Of a stretch of DNA of 64,000 bases, positions 1-8,872 are shown piece after piece. A program made the position numbers and the translations under genes. The notes beneath the pieces were generated by a model. The model was not told where the DNA came from and ran no database searches. It was given only the letters and a program-made list of their open reading frames with translations. Within the stretch, counting starts at the first letter, position 1. Every line of letters begins with the position of its first letter. Location: assembly GCA_016704655.1 (NCBI GenBank), contig JADIZR010000010.1:62001-126000 (forward strand). The letters are read 5' to 3'. The stretch comes from Pseudomonadota bacterium. GTDB taxonomy: Bacteria > Pseudomonadota > Gammaproteobacteria > Steroidobacterales > Steroidobacteraceae.

Positions 1-72
1 CTGCCGCACCGCGAAATCGAGTGCCCGCTGGGCAGTCTCCGAACCATCGATCGCCACCAGGATTCTGCGCAT
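1..72 (-). CDS. Universal stress protein, N-terminal fragment
   Basis: The first 24 codons of a gene that runs off the left edge. The translation begins MRRILVAIDGSETAQRALDF, which matches the first beta strand and ATP-binding loop of UspA-family proteins (hydrophobic strand, then V-A-x-D-G-S). UspA proteins are cytoplasmic nucleotide-binding stress proteins. The start is the ATG at 72. It lies 60 bases downstream of the M81 peptidase stop in the same direction and may be the last gene of that run. Only the N terminus is visible, so the subfamily cannot be given. Confidence 0.8.
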   Translation of the reverse strand, partial: MRRILVAIDGSETAQRALDFAVRQ

Positions 73-132
73 CTGGGTCTCCGAATGAGCCGTCGTGGCG
101 CTGAGCGCCGCTATCGATGCAGTGTACTTCGA

Positions 133-1617
133 TCAGCGCCGTCGCGGACTCGTCCGCATGCCGGGCCTGAGGTTGCCAAACGGCAGCTTCGCCGGATCGG
201 CAATGTTCGGCCCCGGAGCCTCGACGACCAGGATCCGGTCCGCCATCGAACCGAAGTCCGCCCGGAAGTGCACGGAGCTCTTCAACACCAGCACGGCGTG
301 ATCGGCCGGCTCCGCCCGCAGGTGACGAAACATCGCCTGGTCTGCGGCCTGCTGCTTGCGACTCGCCACCGCGATGCGAACGCCGCCCAGCTCGAGCAGC
401 GCCATCGGACCGAGCTCGAAACGGGCACCCCGGTAGAACGGGCCCGTGCCGGTGAACTGGCCGTCGCCGAGCGCCGCCACCCTGAAACGCGCGGCGAGCG
501 GCGCATCGCCTGGGGTACCGGAGCCTGCACCAAGGCTGAGCTCGACCTGCGTGCCTTCCCCCGCGGCGTGAGCGCGCGCCGCCGCCGCAGGATCGCAGAT
601 GACGCCGGCAAGCACGTTGCGCGCGTTGCCCGCAACCAGCGCCTTGATCAGGCTCATCGTGTCGGCGTGGCCGCCTGCACCCGGATTGTCCTGCGTCTCC
701 GCCAGAATGATCGGCCGCCCACGCGGCGCTGCATGGCGCGTCGTCTTCACGATTGCCTGCTCGATGGAATACAGCTCGAGCGCGAACTCGTGCTCACGTG
801 CCCGCACTTCGCGGGCAATGCCCGCCACCGTCTCATGTACCGCCACGTCGCTGTAGCCGCAGGAGTAGACGGCTGGACCGCAGTCGGCGACGTCCGCCGC
901 CGGGAAGCCGGGCATGAGGCAGACCGAAAGCAGCGGCGGCTGCTGCAGCCGCTGTACCTGGTCCATCAGGGAGCGCATCGGCTCCGCCAGCGTAGATTGC
1001 GACGTCAGCGGCATCAGGAAGTCCAGTTGCTCGAGTGCGACCACCGGACCTGGGTGCCGGAGCAGGTCCTGCAAGACGCGCGCCGCCTGTGCGCCGCATT
1101 CCGCCATGTCGACGTGCGGATAAGTGCGGTACGACACGAGTGCGGTTGCAGCCCGCGCCATCAAAGGGGAAACGTTGGCGTGGTAATCGAGACTGGCAAT
1201 GACGGGAACGTCGGGACCGACCAGCACTCGCACGCGTCGCAGCAGTTCGCCGTCGGCATCGTCGATGTGCCCGGCTACCATTGCACCGTGCAGGTCGAGG
1301 TAGACGCCGTCGACACTGCCGGCACGCCGCAGATCCTCGAGCAACAAAGCGCTGATGTGCTCGTACGCTGCCTGCGTCACGCGCCCGGACGGTTGCGCCG
1401 AACACCACGTCAGCGGCACCAGCTCATGATGCAGTGAACGTGCCTCCTGCACGAAGCCGGCAGCCGGCAGGTTGATGCCGGCTACCGCCTCCAACAGGGC
1501 GCCGCCACGCGTGAGCCCGGGCCACGCATCGGGCGCCTCGAAGTCCGCCAGCGCTGCAGGGGTCGACGAAAAAGTGTTCGTCTCGTGCTGGAAGCCGCCG
1601 ATCGCGATACGTGCCAT
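133..1617 (-). CDS. M81 family metallopeptidase (MlrC-like)
   Basis: A 494-residue protein of the M81/MlrC family, named for the metalloenzyme that completes microcystin degradation; most members act on unknown small peptides or amides. I place the start at ATG 1617 (MARIAIGGFQHETNTFSS), because the family begins with this R-I-A-x-G-x-x-H-E-T-N-T-F block. The longer open frame upstream overlaps the acetyltransferase and shows no homology. Family motifs are HETNTF with His11, a DLHGAM box near residue 115 and LDYHAN near residue 150, which are likely zinc ligands and active-site residues. There is no signal peptide. It starts 4 bases after the acetyltransferase stop, so the two are probably cotranscribed. 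The substrate is unknown. Confidence 0.88.
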   Translation of the reverse strand: MARIAIGGFQHETNTFSSTPAALADFEAPDAWPGLTRGGALLEAVAGINLPAAGFVQEARSLHHELVPLTWCSAQPSGRVTQAAYEHISALLLEDLRRAGSVDGVYLDLHGAMVAGHIDDADGELLRRVRVLVGPDVPVIASLDYHANVSPLMARAATALVSYRTYPHVDMAECGAQAARVLQDLLRHPGPVVALEQLDFLMPLTSQSTLAEPMRSLMDQVQRLQQPPLLSVCLMPGFPAADVADCGPAVYSCGYSDVAVHETVAGIAREVRAREHEFALELYSIEQAIVKTTRHAAPRGRPIILAETQDNPGAGGHADTMSLIKALVAGNARNVLAGVICDPAAAARAHAAGEGTQVELSLGAGSGTPGDAPLAARFRVAALGDGQFTGTGPFYRGARFELGPMALLELGGVRIAVASRKQQAADQAMFRHLRAEPADHAVLVLKSSVHFRADFGSMADRILVVEAPGPNIADPAKLPFGNLRPGMRTSPRRR

Positions 1618-1621
1618 CGGG

Positions 1622-2301
1622 TCAGGCCTCGCCCGGGCGTCCGTCGGCGTCGCGCCGCGACTGCAGCGCAGCGCGGATATCTTCCAGGCGCGCGCGCTGC
1701 ACGCCCGAGGCGTCGAAGTTGTCGCGGTCGAGCCAGCGTTCGAACGCCTCGCGCAACAGTGGCCATTCCGAGTCGATGACCGAATACCAGGCCGTGTCGC
1801 GACTGCGGCCCTTGTAGATCGTCGCCTGGCGGAACACGCCTTCGAACACGAAGCCGAGTCTTGCGGCGGCGCGCCGCGACCTGGCGTTGAGCGCGTCGCA
1901 CTTCCATTCGTAGCGACGGTAACCAAGCTCGAACGCGTGCCGCATCATCAGATACATCGCTTCCGTCGCGGCCGGCGACCGCTGCAGCAGCGGCGACAGG
2001 GCGATGTGCCCCACCTCGATGGCTCCTGCAGGCGGGTCGATGCGCATGAACGCGCCGATGCCGACCGCATTGCCCGACCTCCGATCGACGAAGGCCTGGA
2101 ACCGCGGATCGGTGCTGGCCGCGCATTCGGTGAGCCAGCGTTCGTACGTGTCGAAGTCCGCGAACGGGCCGTACGAGAGATACGTCCACATGCGGTGATC
2201 GCGTGCAACCGGCGTTGCGCCGGACGTTCCGGGGGCTGCCAGCGGGGCAGGGCCGGTCCGACGGGCTGGCCGGGTTCGTCGCGCTGCGGCCCGTTGCTCA
2301 A
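1622..2301 (-). pseudogene. GNAT-family N-acetyltransferase, frameshifted with internal deletion
   Basis: The C-terminal part, from MWTYLSYGPF (codon at about 2192) to the stop at 1622, is a clear RimJ/RimL-type GNAT domain with the C-terminal G-F-x-x-E-G-V-F-R-Q block. The expected N terminus (P-G-Q-P-V-G-P-A-L-P-x-W-Q-P-P) is present but in another frame. It starts at a TTG at 2301 that overlaps the ABC-transporter stop as TTGA. Relatives carry a substrate-side segment of roughly 20-25 residues between the two parts, and this is missing at about 2195-2215. The lesion is therefore a frame-changing deletion, real or from assembly. An intact copy would acetylate a small molecule or protein amine using acetyl-CoA; the substrate is unknown. 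Confidence 0.72.
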
Positions 2302-4094
2302 GTGGCGGCTTCCGTTGCCAAGCCCGTGCCGTCTGCGAACTGCAGCGCGGCGAGGCGCGCGTAAAGCTCGTTGCCGCGCACGAGCTCGGCGTGCGTGCCC
2401 TGCGCGACGATGCGTCCATGATCCATGACGACGATGCGATCCGCCTGCAAAACCGTCGCCAGCCGGTGCGCGATGATGATCGTCGTGCGGCCCTGCATCA
2501 GGCGATCGAGCGCGGCCTGCACCAGCCGCTCGCTTTCCGCATCGAGCGCGCTCGTTGCTTCGTCGAGCAGCAGGATCGGCGGATCGCGCAGGATCGCGCG
2601 CGCGATGGCGATGCGCTGGCGCTGGCCGCCCGAGAGTCGCGTGCCTCGTTCACCGAGGAAGGTGTCGTAGCCCTCAGGCAGCTTGCGCAGGAATTCGTCA
2701 GCGGCCGCTGCCTTTGCGGCGTCTTCCACTTCTGCATCGGATGCGCCCGGGCGGCCATACCGGATGTTCTCGCGCGCGCTCGCTGCGAACAGCACGGTGT
2801 CCTGCGGGACGAGGCCGATGCGGCTGCGGACTGCGAGCGGGTCTGCCTGCGAGAGATCGACTCCGTCAAGCAGCACCCGGCCCGACTCCGGGTCGTAGAA
2901 CCGCAGCAGCAGCTGGAAGGTCGTGCTCTTGCCCGCGCCCGAAGGGCCGACGAACGCGACCGTCTCGCCCTTGCGTACCTGCAGGTCGAATGAGTCCAGG
3001 GCCTTCGCCTCGGGGCGGGACGGATACCGGAACGTGACTCTTTCGAAGCTGATTTCGCCGCGTCCGGGCACGGGCAGCGCGACGGGTCGTGCCGGCGCCT
3101 GGATCGTGGGTTGCGCGTGCTCGAGTTCGATCAGGCGCTCCATCGCACCGGCGGCACGCTGCACTTCGCCCCACATTTCACTCAGGCTGGCCGCCGCGAT
3201 CGCCACGTAACCGGCGTACAAGAGAAACTGGCCGAGCTGGCCGCCGGTCATTTCACCGCGTACGACCGCGTGCGCGCCCATCCAGAGCACGAACGTGATG
3301 GCGCCGAAGACCAGCATCGTGGCCAGCGCCGTAAGCGTGGAGCGCGTCCTGGTGCGGAGCACGGCCGCGCCGAAGGAGTCTTCGACCGCCGCGTCGAACC
3401 GGTTGGTATTGATCTGCTCCAGCGTGAAGGCCTGCACCGTCTGCACGGCGTTCAGCGTTTCGTCGGCGATGCTGCTGGTGTCGGCGATGCGGTCCTGCGA
3501 CGTGCGCGAAAGCCGGCGCACGCGGCGGCCCAGCACGATCAAAGGCACGATGACTACCGGGATCAGCACCACCAGGATCGCGGTGAGCTTGAAGCTCGTC
3601 ACGCCCAGCATCACGAGGCTGCCGATCAGCGAGAGGGTGGAGCGCAGCGTGATCGAAAGGTTGACACCCGCGATCGACTGCACCAGCGTCGTGTCCGCCG
3701 TCAGTCGCGAGAGCACTTCGCCGATGCGGGTGACTTCGAAAAACGCGGGATCCATGCGGATGACGCGCGCGTAGACGGCCGAGCGCATGTCGGCCACGAC
3801 GCGTTCGCCGATCCAGCTCACCAGGTAGAAGCGCAGCGCCGCGAACACGCCGAAGATCGCCGCCGCCGCGAGGAACGCGATGAAGTACTGGTTGATCGTG
3901 TCGCTGTTCTTCGACGAGATCCCGTTGTCGATCAGGTAGCGCAGAGCGATTGGCAGCGCCAGCATGGCGGCTGCTGCCACCAGCAGGGCGAGGAGCGCCA
4001 GCACCAGGACGCCGCGGTAGGGGCGCAGGTACGGCACCAGGGCCCGCAGGGGACCGAGCGAACGCGACTTCGGGCGGTCTGCGGGCACGCTCAC
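2298..4094 (-). CDS. ABC exporter, fused permease and ATPase (MsbA/ATM type)
   Basis: A 598-residue half-transporter in the inner membrane that probably works as a homodimer. The N-terminal half has about six membrane helices, the first starting near residue 30 (YLRPYRGVLVLALLALLVAA). The C-terminal ATPase carries Walker A GPSGAGKST, Q-loop VPQDTVLF, signature LSGGQRQR, Walker B ILLLDEATSALD and the switch histidine in IIAHRLATV, all intact. The start is the GTG at 4094, which overlaps the esterase stop as GTGA; the longer upstream frame has no membrane or domain signal. The arrangement resembles lipid or drug exporters of the MsbA/BmrA kind. The substrate cannot be told from sequence. Confidence 0.9.
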   Translation of the reverse strand: MSVPADRPKSRSLGPLRALVPYLRPYRGVLVLALLALLVAAAAMLALPIALRYLIDNGISSKNSDTINQYFIAFLAAAAIFGVFAALRFYLVSWIGERVVADMRSAVYARVIRMDPAFFEVTRIGEVLSRLTADTTLVQSIAGVNLSITLRSTLSLIGSLVMLGVTSFKLTAILVVLIPVVIVPLIVLGRRVRRLSRTSQDRIADTSSIADETLNAVQTVQAFTLEQINTNRFDAAVEDSFGAAVLRTRTRSTLTALATMLVFGAITFVLWMGAHAVVRGEMTGGQLGQFLLYAGYVAIAAASLSEMWGEVQRAAGAMERLIELEHAQPTIQAPARPVALPVPGRGEISFERVTFRYPSRPEAKALDSFDLQVRKGETVAFVGPSGAGKSTTFQLLLRFYDPESGRVLLDGVDLSQADPLAVRSRIGLVPQDTVLFAASARENIRYGRPGASDAEVEDAAKAAAADEFLRKLPEGYDTFLGERGTRLSGGQRQRIAIARAILRDPPILLLDEATSALDAESERLVQAALDRLMQGRTTIIIAHRLATVLQADRIVVMDHGRIVAQGTHAELVRGNELYARLAALQFADGTGLATEAAT

Positions 4095-5578
4095 TGTGCT
4101 TGCACGTCGCGGCTGCGCACGCTGCCGTCCGACATCTGCCAGCGCACGTTGAGGGTCGTCGGCGCTGCGTTGCGCTCGACCCACGCTTCAAGCGCAGGCA
4201 GCGGATCGAAGTCGACCGACTTCGCTCCAGGCCCGGGCTGAAGGCCGCAGTGGTCGACCCCTGGCAGCATGAAGAGACGCGCGAACTGTGCAGTCGACTC
4301 CGCGCCCCCCATCGTTGCGCGCACTGCGCCGTAATAGTCGAGCGTGCGCTGCGGCGTGACGAGCGGGTCGGCCCAGCCATGAAACAGCAGCAGCTTGCCG
4401 CCGCGCTCGCGGAAGGCCGTCAGGTCAGGATTCGTCGCGTCGTAGATGCGCGCCATCGTTGCGAGGCGCGGTGGGTCCCGGTCGAAATCGTAGTTACGCA
4501 CGTCGAAACCCGCCCCGGCATCTGGCACGAACGCCATGAAGCGCAGGAAGTCGGTGCCGAAGCGCTCGGCGAGCGAGAGCGCGTTGCTGCCCGGTATGCC
4601 TGAGAGCCAGACGGGCCAGTACGGCTCAGAGCCCTTCGGTACGCCGCCCGGGTACTGGATGCGACCGTCGCCGCTGGCTGCCGGCATGTACCAGTGGTCG
4701 AGCACGCCGATTTCCTTCGCCGTCAGGCAGTCGGCTGCCGTGGACCCCTCGCATTGCAGTTGCGCCGGTTTCCAGTCGCAGCGGCGGGGATCGTCGATGA
4801 GGCCGTCGCGCTGGCCGTCGAGGCCGTCGCAGGTTTCGAGCACGGCCTTCGCGACGAGCGGCACCTTGGCGCGATCGAGGATTTCGCTGCCGTCCGTGGC
4901 CGTGTTGGCCTGGACGATCCAGGCCATCTGCGAGGCGACCAGCCCGGTGTAATCGAGGGCAGGGGCGCCGGCGATGATGCCGTCGAAGTCCTGCGGAAAT
5001 CGCTGTGCGGACATCAGGCCCATGCGGCCGCCCGTCGAACAGCCGGCAAAATACGAGCGCACGGCCGGCCGTTGATAGAACGCGCGGACGAGATCGCGCG
5101 ACACGCGGGCGGTTTCGGTGACGGAGCGCCAGCCCCAATCCGCTTCAGCGCCCGGGTTGTCGAGCGCCCAGCGACCGTCGGTGACGCTCGTGCCGGCGTG
5201 GCCCGAATCGGACGTGGCCGACGCATAGCCGCGGCGCAGGCCATGATTGAGCGCATTGATGACACCGGGCCGGTCGGCCTCCAGCGAGCCGCAGAAGCCG
5301 CCGCAGCCCGCCAGGTAGAACTTGCCGTTCCAGTCCGCGACCGGTAGCCGGAGTTCGAAGTGAATCGCCTGCGGAATCGTGCCTTGTACCCGGCAATGCG
5401 CCGGAAGGTCGCCAGCGGCAGCGACTGCCGTCGCTGACGTGATCTTTGCGCCAGGAACGTTCGCATCGATCAACGCCGAGCAGGGATCGGCGGTCGCCCC
5501 GGTGGTGGCGGCGATGAGCAACAAGGCGGTGAGCGCCGCGATGCGGGCGGCGAACGAGGCGCGGTTCGGGTCAGGCAT
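4091..5578 (-). CDS. Tannase/feruloyl esterase-family hydrolase, secreted
   Basis: A 495-residue protein with an N-terminal signal peptide (ALTALLLIAATTGATA, cut before DPCSAL). The body matches the tannase/feruloyl-esterase family of alpha/beta hydrolases: a lid region rich in cysteines (AGCGGFCGS), nucleophile elbow GCSTGGR, an aspartate in the GWADPLVTP segment and catalytic His in DHCG. Members cleave ester bonds of plant phenolics such as gallate or ferulate esters in the periplasm or outside the cell. The start is ATG 5578 (MPDPNRAS), which puts the hydrophobic signal 10-25 residues in. It is followed by the ABC exporter with a 4-base overlap and preceded 45 bases upstream by an acyl-CoA ligase. 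The exact substrate is inferred from family only. Confidence 0.86.
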   Translation of the reverse strand: MPDPNRASFAARIAALTALLLIAATTGATADPCSALIDANVPGAKITSATAVAAAGDLPAHCRVQGTIPQAIHFELRLPVADWNGKFYLAGCGGFCGSLEADRPGVINALNHGLRRGYASATSDSGHAGTSVTDGRWALDNPGAEADWGWRSVTETARVSRDLVRAFYQRPAVRSYFAGCSTGGRMGLMSAQRFPQDFDGIIAGAPALDYTGLVASQMAWIVQANTATDGSEILDRAKVPLVAKAVLETCDGLDGQRDGLIDDPRRCDWKPAQLQCEGSTAADCLTAKEIGVLDHWYMPAASGDGRIQYPGGVPKGSEPYWPVWLSGIPGSNALSLAERFGTDFLRFMAFVPDAGAGFDVRNYDFDRDPPRLATMARIYDATNPDLTAFRERGGKLLLFHGWADPLVTPQRTLDYYGAVRATMGGAESTAQFARLFMLPGVDHCGLQPGPGAKSVDFDPLPALEAWVERNAAPTTLNVRWQMSDGSVRSRDVQAQ

Positions 5579-5623
5579 GCCTGCAGGATAGGGGCCGATC
5601 GCACCGGCCACAACCGCGGCGGG

Positions 5624-7150
5624 TCACTCCGGCGCGGGGCCGGGAAACTGCTCGCGCAGCAGGCGCTTGAGGATCTTGCCGGACGGGTTGCGCGGCAGCG
5701 CGTGCATGAAGACGTACGTCTTCGGCTGCTTGAAGCGCGCCAGCCGCGACTGGACCAGCGTCCTGAGTTCCTGGACGAGCAGATCGTCGTCGCCTTTCCA
5801 GTCGTCGCCACGCACGATCACGGCGCAGACGCTTTCGCCCCACCTGGGCGAAGGCTGCCCGATCACGCCGACCTCACGCACACCGGCGTGTCCACCCAGC
5901 ACGTCTTCCACCTCGGCCGGGTACACGTTCTCGCCGCCCGTGATCACCATGTCCTTCGAGCGGTCCTTGATGTAGATGAAACCCTCGGCGTCGACTTCAG
6001 CGATGTCGCCCGTGTGGAACCAGCCTTCGCGGATCGCTTCCTGGGTCGCGTCGGGGCGATTCCAGTAGCCGCTGATCAGGTGCGGGCCGCGCGTGACCAC
6101 CTCGCCCGGAATTCCAGGCGGTACGGGCGTGCCGGCTTTGTCGACGACGCGCACGTCGATGCCGAAATACGGCATGCCGGTGGAGCCGACCTTGGTCCGC
6201 GCGTGCTCGGCCGACATCAGGCAGATGCCGCCGTGTGTCTCGGTCAGGCCATACACCTGCAGGATTTCCACGCCCATGGCCAGGTAGGCTTCGATCAGGT
6301 TGACCGGGACGGGAGCTGCACCGCAAAGCACCCAGCGCAACGCGGGCCTCGCGGTCGTCGTGCGCTTCGGGTGCTGGTACATGAGCGCAAGCATCGCCGG
6401 CACGGCGAAGAAGCCGGTTATTTTCTCGGCCTCGACGAGGTCCCACATTACGCCCGGGTCGAACTGCTTCAGCAGCACCGTCGTCATGCCGCGGTATACG
6501 GCCGACATCGCGAGCCCGAGGCCGCCAATGTGGAACAACGGCGCCACGATGATGTTGCGTTCCCCATGGCGCAGGTCGGAGGTCGCCAGCATGCTGGCGA
6601 GCCACGCGATGTTCGCGGCATGCGACATCAGCGCGCCCTTCGGCCGGCCGGTCGTGCCGCTCGTGTACATCATGTAGAGAGGATCGGTCCCGGTCGCCCC
6701 GATCGGTGGCTCGGCGGTGGCAGCCGTTGCGACAGCCGCGGCGTAGTCACCTTCGTCGGCGGCCAGCCAGCGGATGTGCGGGAACTGCTGGCGCAGCGGT
6801 TCCACCAGGGACTTCTGCTCGGCGGCATACAGGACGGCGACGGCACCCGCATCCATCAGCTGGTACGACAGCTCCGCCAGCGACAGGCGCCAGTTGAGCG
6901 CGACGAAGACGAAGCCTGCTTTGGCGCACGCATAGAACGATTCCATGTACTGCGCCTGGTTCGGCATCAGGCAGGCGATGCGTTCGCCCGGAGTGAACTC
7001 CATGGCCAGCAGCGTGTTCGCTGTCTGGTTGGTGCGATCGTTGAGCTGACGGAAGTCGCAGCGCGCGCCCGACGCGGTGTCGACGATGGCCTCCACACGT
7101 GGCCCGATCTTCGCCCGCTCCGTCAGGACCTGTCCGGAATTCAGCAGCAT
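5624..7150 (-). CDS. AMP-dependent acyl-CoA synthetase (fatty-acid/aromatic-acid--CoA ligase)
   Basis: A 508-residue member of the ANL superfamily that activates a carboxylic acid to its acyl-AMP and then the CoA thioester. Visible motifs are the P-loop YTSGTTGRPKG, the A5 block YGLTETHG, the A7 block WFHTGDIA, the hinge DRSKDMVITGGENVYP, and the C-terminal lysine in NPSGKILKR. All catalytic residues appear present. It lies divergently from an acyl-CoA dehydrogenase 113 bases away and upstream of a phenolic-ester hydrolase, so a role in activating fatty acids or acids released from esters is reasonable. Chain length or aromatic preference cannot be read from the sequence. Confidence 0.9.
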   Translation of the reverse strand: MLLNSGQVLTERAKIGPRVEAIVDTASGARCDFRQLNDRTNQTANTLLAMEFTPGERIACLMPNQAQYMESFYACAKAGFVFVALNWRLSLAELSYQLMDAGAVAVLYAAEQKSLVEPLRQQFPHIRWLAADEGDYAAAVATAATAEPPIGATGTDPLYMMYTSGTTGRPKGALMSHAANIAWLASMLATSDLRHGERNIIVAPLFHIGGLGLAMSAVYRGMTTVLLKQFDPGVMWDLVEAEKITGFFAVPAMLALMYQHPKRTTTARPALRWVLCGAAPVPVNLIEAYLAMGVEILQVYGLTETHGGICLMSAEHARTKVGSTGMPYFGIDVRVVDKAGTPVPPGIPGEVVTRGPHLISGYWNRPDATQEAIREGWFHTGDIAEVDAEGFIYIKDRSKDMVITGGENVYPAEVEDVLGGHAGVREVGVIGQPSPRWGESVCAVIVRGDDWKGDDDLLVQELRTLVQSRLARFKQPKTYVFMHALPRNPSGKILKRLLREQFPGPAPE

Positions 7151-7263
7151 GCCCCGTCTCCCCCGCTGGCAAGGTCCGTCTTGGACCGAGCGGCAACGCT
7201 AGCTGCCTCTGGACAAGAACGCCAGTTTCCTTTGTGATCGTCGCCTCCTGCGAGGTGAACCCC

Positions 7264-8409
7264 ATGGATGCCTATCGTTCCGCCTGGCTCGACGACGAGC
7301 TGGATCTCTTCCGTGACGCCGTCCGGCGTTTCGTCCAGATGGAAATCGTGCCGCACGATGCGCGCTGGCGCGAGCAGCATCACGTCGACCGCGAACTCTG
7401 GACCAAGGCAGGTGAAGTCGGCCTGCTGTGCACGGACATCCCGGCGGAATACGGCGGTGTCGGCGGCGACGTGCGGCACGAAGCGATCGTGGCCGAGGAA
7501 ATGGGCCGGCACGGCATCACCAGCCTCGGGCACGCGGTGCACAGCATCGTCGCGCACTACGTGCTCAATTACGGGGCCGAGGCACAGAAGCGGGACTGGT
7601 TGTCGCGCATGGCCACCGGCGAACTCGTGGGGGCGATCGCGATGACCGAGCCGAGCGCAGGTTCCGACCTGCAGTCGATCCGGACGCGCGCGGTGCGCGA
7701 CGGCGACGAGTACGTCATCAACGGTTCGAAGACGTTCATCTCGAACGGCTTGCACGCCGGCCTGGTCGGCGTCGTGGTCAAGACGGATCCGACGCAGGGC
7801 TCGCGCGGCATCTCGATCCTGATGATCGAGACGAAGGACCTGAAGGGCTACCGGGTGGGCCGCGTGCTCGACAAGATCGGCCAGAACGGCTGGGACACGG
7901 CCGAGCTGTTCTTCGACGATTGCCGCGTGCCGGTCTCCTGCCTGCTCGGTCCGGCCGAAGGACAGGGTTTCGTGCAGATGATGCGCGACCTGCCGTACGA
8001 GCGCGCGCTGCTCGCCATCGGTGGGCTCGGCGCGATGGAATTCGCGCTCAAGCTCACCGCGGACTACACGCGCGAACGCAAAGTGTTCGGCAAGCCGCTG
8101 CTGGAACTGCAGAACACGCGGTTCAAGCTCGCAGAAGTGAAGACCAACGTGCATGTCGCCCGCGTCTTCGTCGACGACTGCATCGTCAAGCTGCGTGCAG
8201 GCAAGCTCGACACCGTCACCGCCTCGATGGCCAAGTACTGGGTCACCGACATGCAGAACAAGGTGATGGATGAATGCCTGCAGCTGTTCGGAGGCTACGG
8301 CTACACCCGTGAGTACCCGATCTCGCAGCTGTACGTGGATTCACGCGTGCAGCGCATCTACGGCGGCGCGAACGAGATCATGAAGGAGATCATCGCGCGG
8401 TCGATCTGA
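7264..8409 (+). CDS. Acyl-CoA dehydrogenase
   Basis: A 381-residue FAD enzyme that introduces the alpha-beta double bond in acyl-CoA and passes electrons to ETF. Seen: the FAD/substrate block AIAMTEPSAGSDLQSIRTRA, the FISNG loop, and the C-terminal block RVQRIYGGANEIMKEIIAR, which includes the catalytic-base region common to this family. The length is normal. The start is ATG 7264; the frame continues upstream but across the divergent promoter region without homology. The neighbouring acyl-CoA ligase on the other strand suggests a joint role in beta-oxidation of an unknown acid. Confidence 0.93.
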   Translation: MDAYRSAWLDDELDLFRDAVRRFVQMEIVPHDARWREQHHVDRELWTKAGEVGLLCTDIPAEYGGVGGDVRHEAIVAEEMGRHGITSLGHAVHSIVAHYVLNYGAEAQKRDWLSRMATGELVGAIAMTEPSAGSDLQSIRTRAVRDGDEYVINGSKTFISNGLHAGLVGVVVKTDPTQGSRGISILMIETKDLKGYRVGRVLDKIGQNGWDTAELFFDDCRVPVSCLLGPAEGQGFVQMMRDLPYERALLAIGGLGAMEFALKLTADYTRERKVFGKPLLELQNTRFKLAEVKTNVHVARVFVDDCIVKLRAGKLDTVTASMAKYWVTDMQNKVMDECLQLFGGYGYTREYPISQLYVDSRVQRIYGGANEIMKEIIARSI

Positions 8410-8460
8410 CGATCCAGCGAAACCCCGGGGCGCGACGCGTCGAACTGCACGGAACTGCCG

Positions 8461-8859
8461 TCAGGGCTTGCGCTGCAGCGCCAGGGCGTACGGGTGCAAC
8501 GTGGCCGTCATGACCCCGGCGACGACGGCGGGGTCGGATTCCATGAACTGCCTTGCAGCCGCTTCGCTCCCGGCCTCGAACACCACGAGGCCGAAGGTCG
8601 TGTCGAGTGGTTCGGTGGTCTTGCCTGCGAAGATCACCTTTCCCGCCTTTACGCCGTCGGCGAGGCGGGTGAAGTGCCGGCTGACCGCATCGTCGTCCGC
8701 CTGGGTCCACCTGGCCTGGTCGTGGAGTGCGGGCGCGACCCGCAGCACGTAGAGGTACTGCTGCGCCTTCGGCGCATCCTGCGCCTGTGCGGACGATGGC
8801 GTCCCGGCGAGGGCGACCGCGAAGAACATCGTCGTGATGATTCTCTGCAATGTGAACAT
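8461..8859 (-). CDS. YciI-like protein with signal peptide
   Basis: A 132-residue protein. Residues 1-26 form a signal peptide (FFAVALAGTPSSAQA, then QDAPK). The rest matches the YCII/ferredoxin-like fold: a strand Y-L-Y-V-L-R-V-A-P, an H-x-x-x-L-A-D-G-V-K-A-G-K motif, then G-L-V-V-F-E-A and E-S-D-P-A-V. YCII domains usually occur in small cytoplasmic proteins or fused to enzymes, so a periplasmic form is less common. The function is unknown. It is 13 bases upstream of, and in the same direction as, the next leftward stop, and converges on the acyl-CoA dehydrogenase. Confidence 0.75.
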   Translation of the reverse strand: MFTLQRIITTMFFAVALAGTPSSAQAQDAPKAQQYLYVLRVAPALHDQARWTQADDDAVSRHFTRLADGVKAGKVIFAGKTTEPLDTTFGLVVFEAGSEAAARQFMESDPAVVAGVMTATLHPYALALQRKP

Positions 8860-8872
8860 CGAAATCTCCTTG

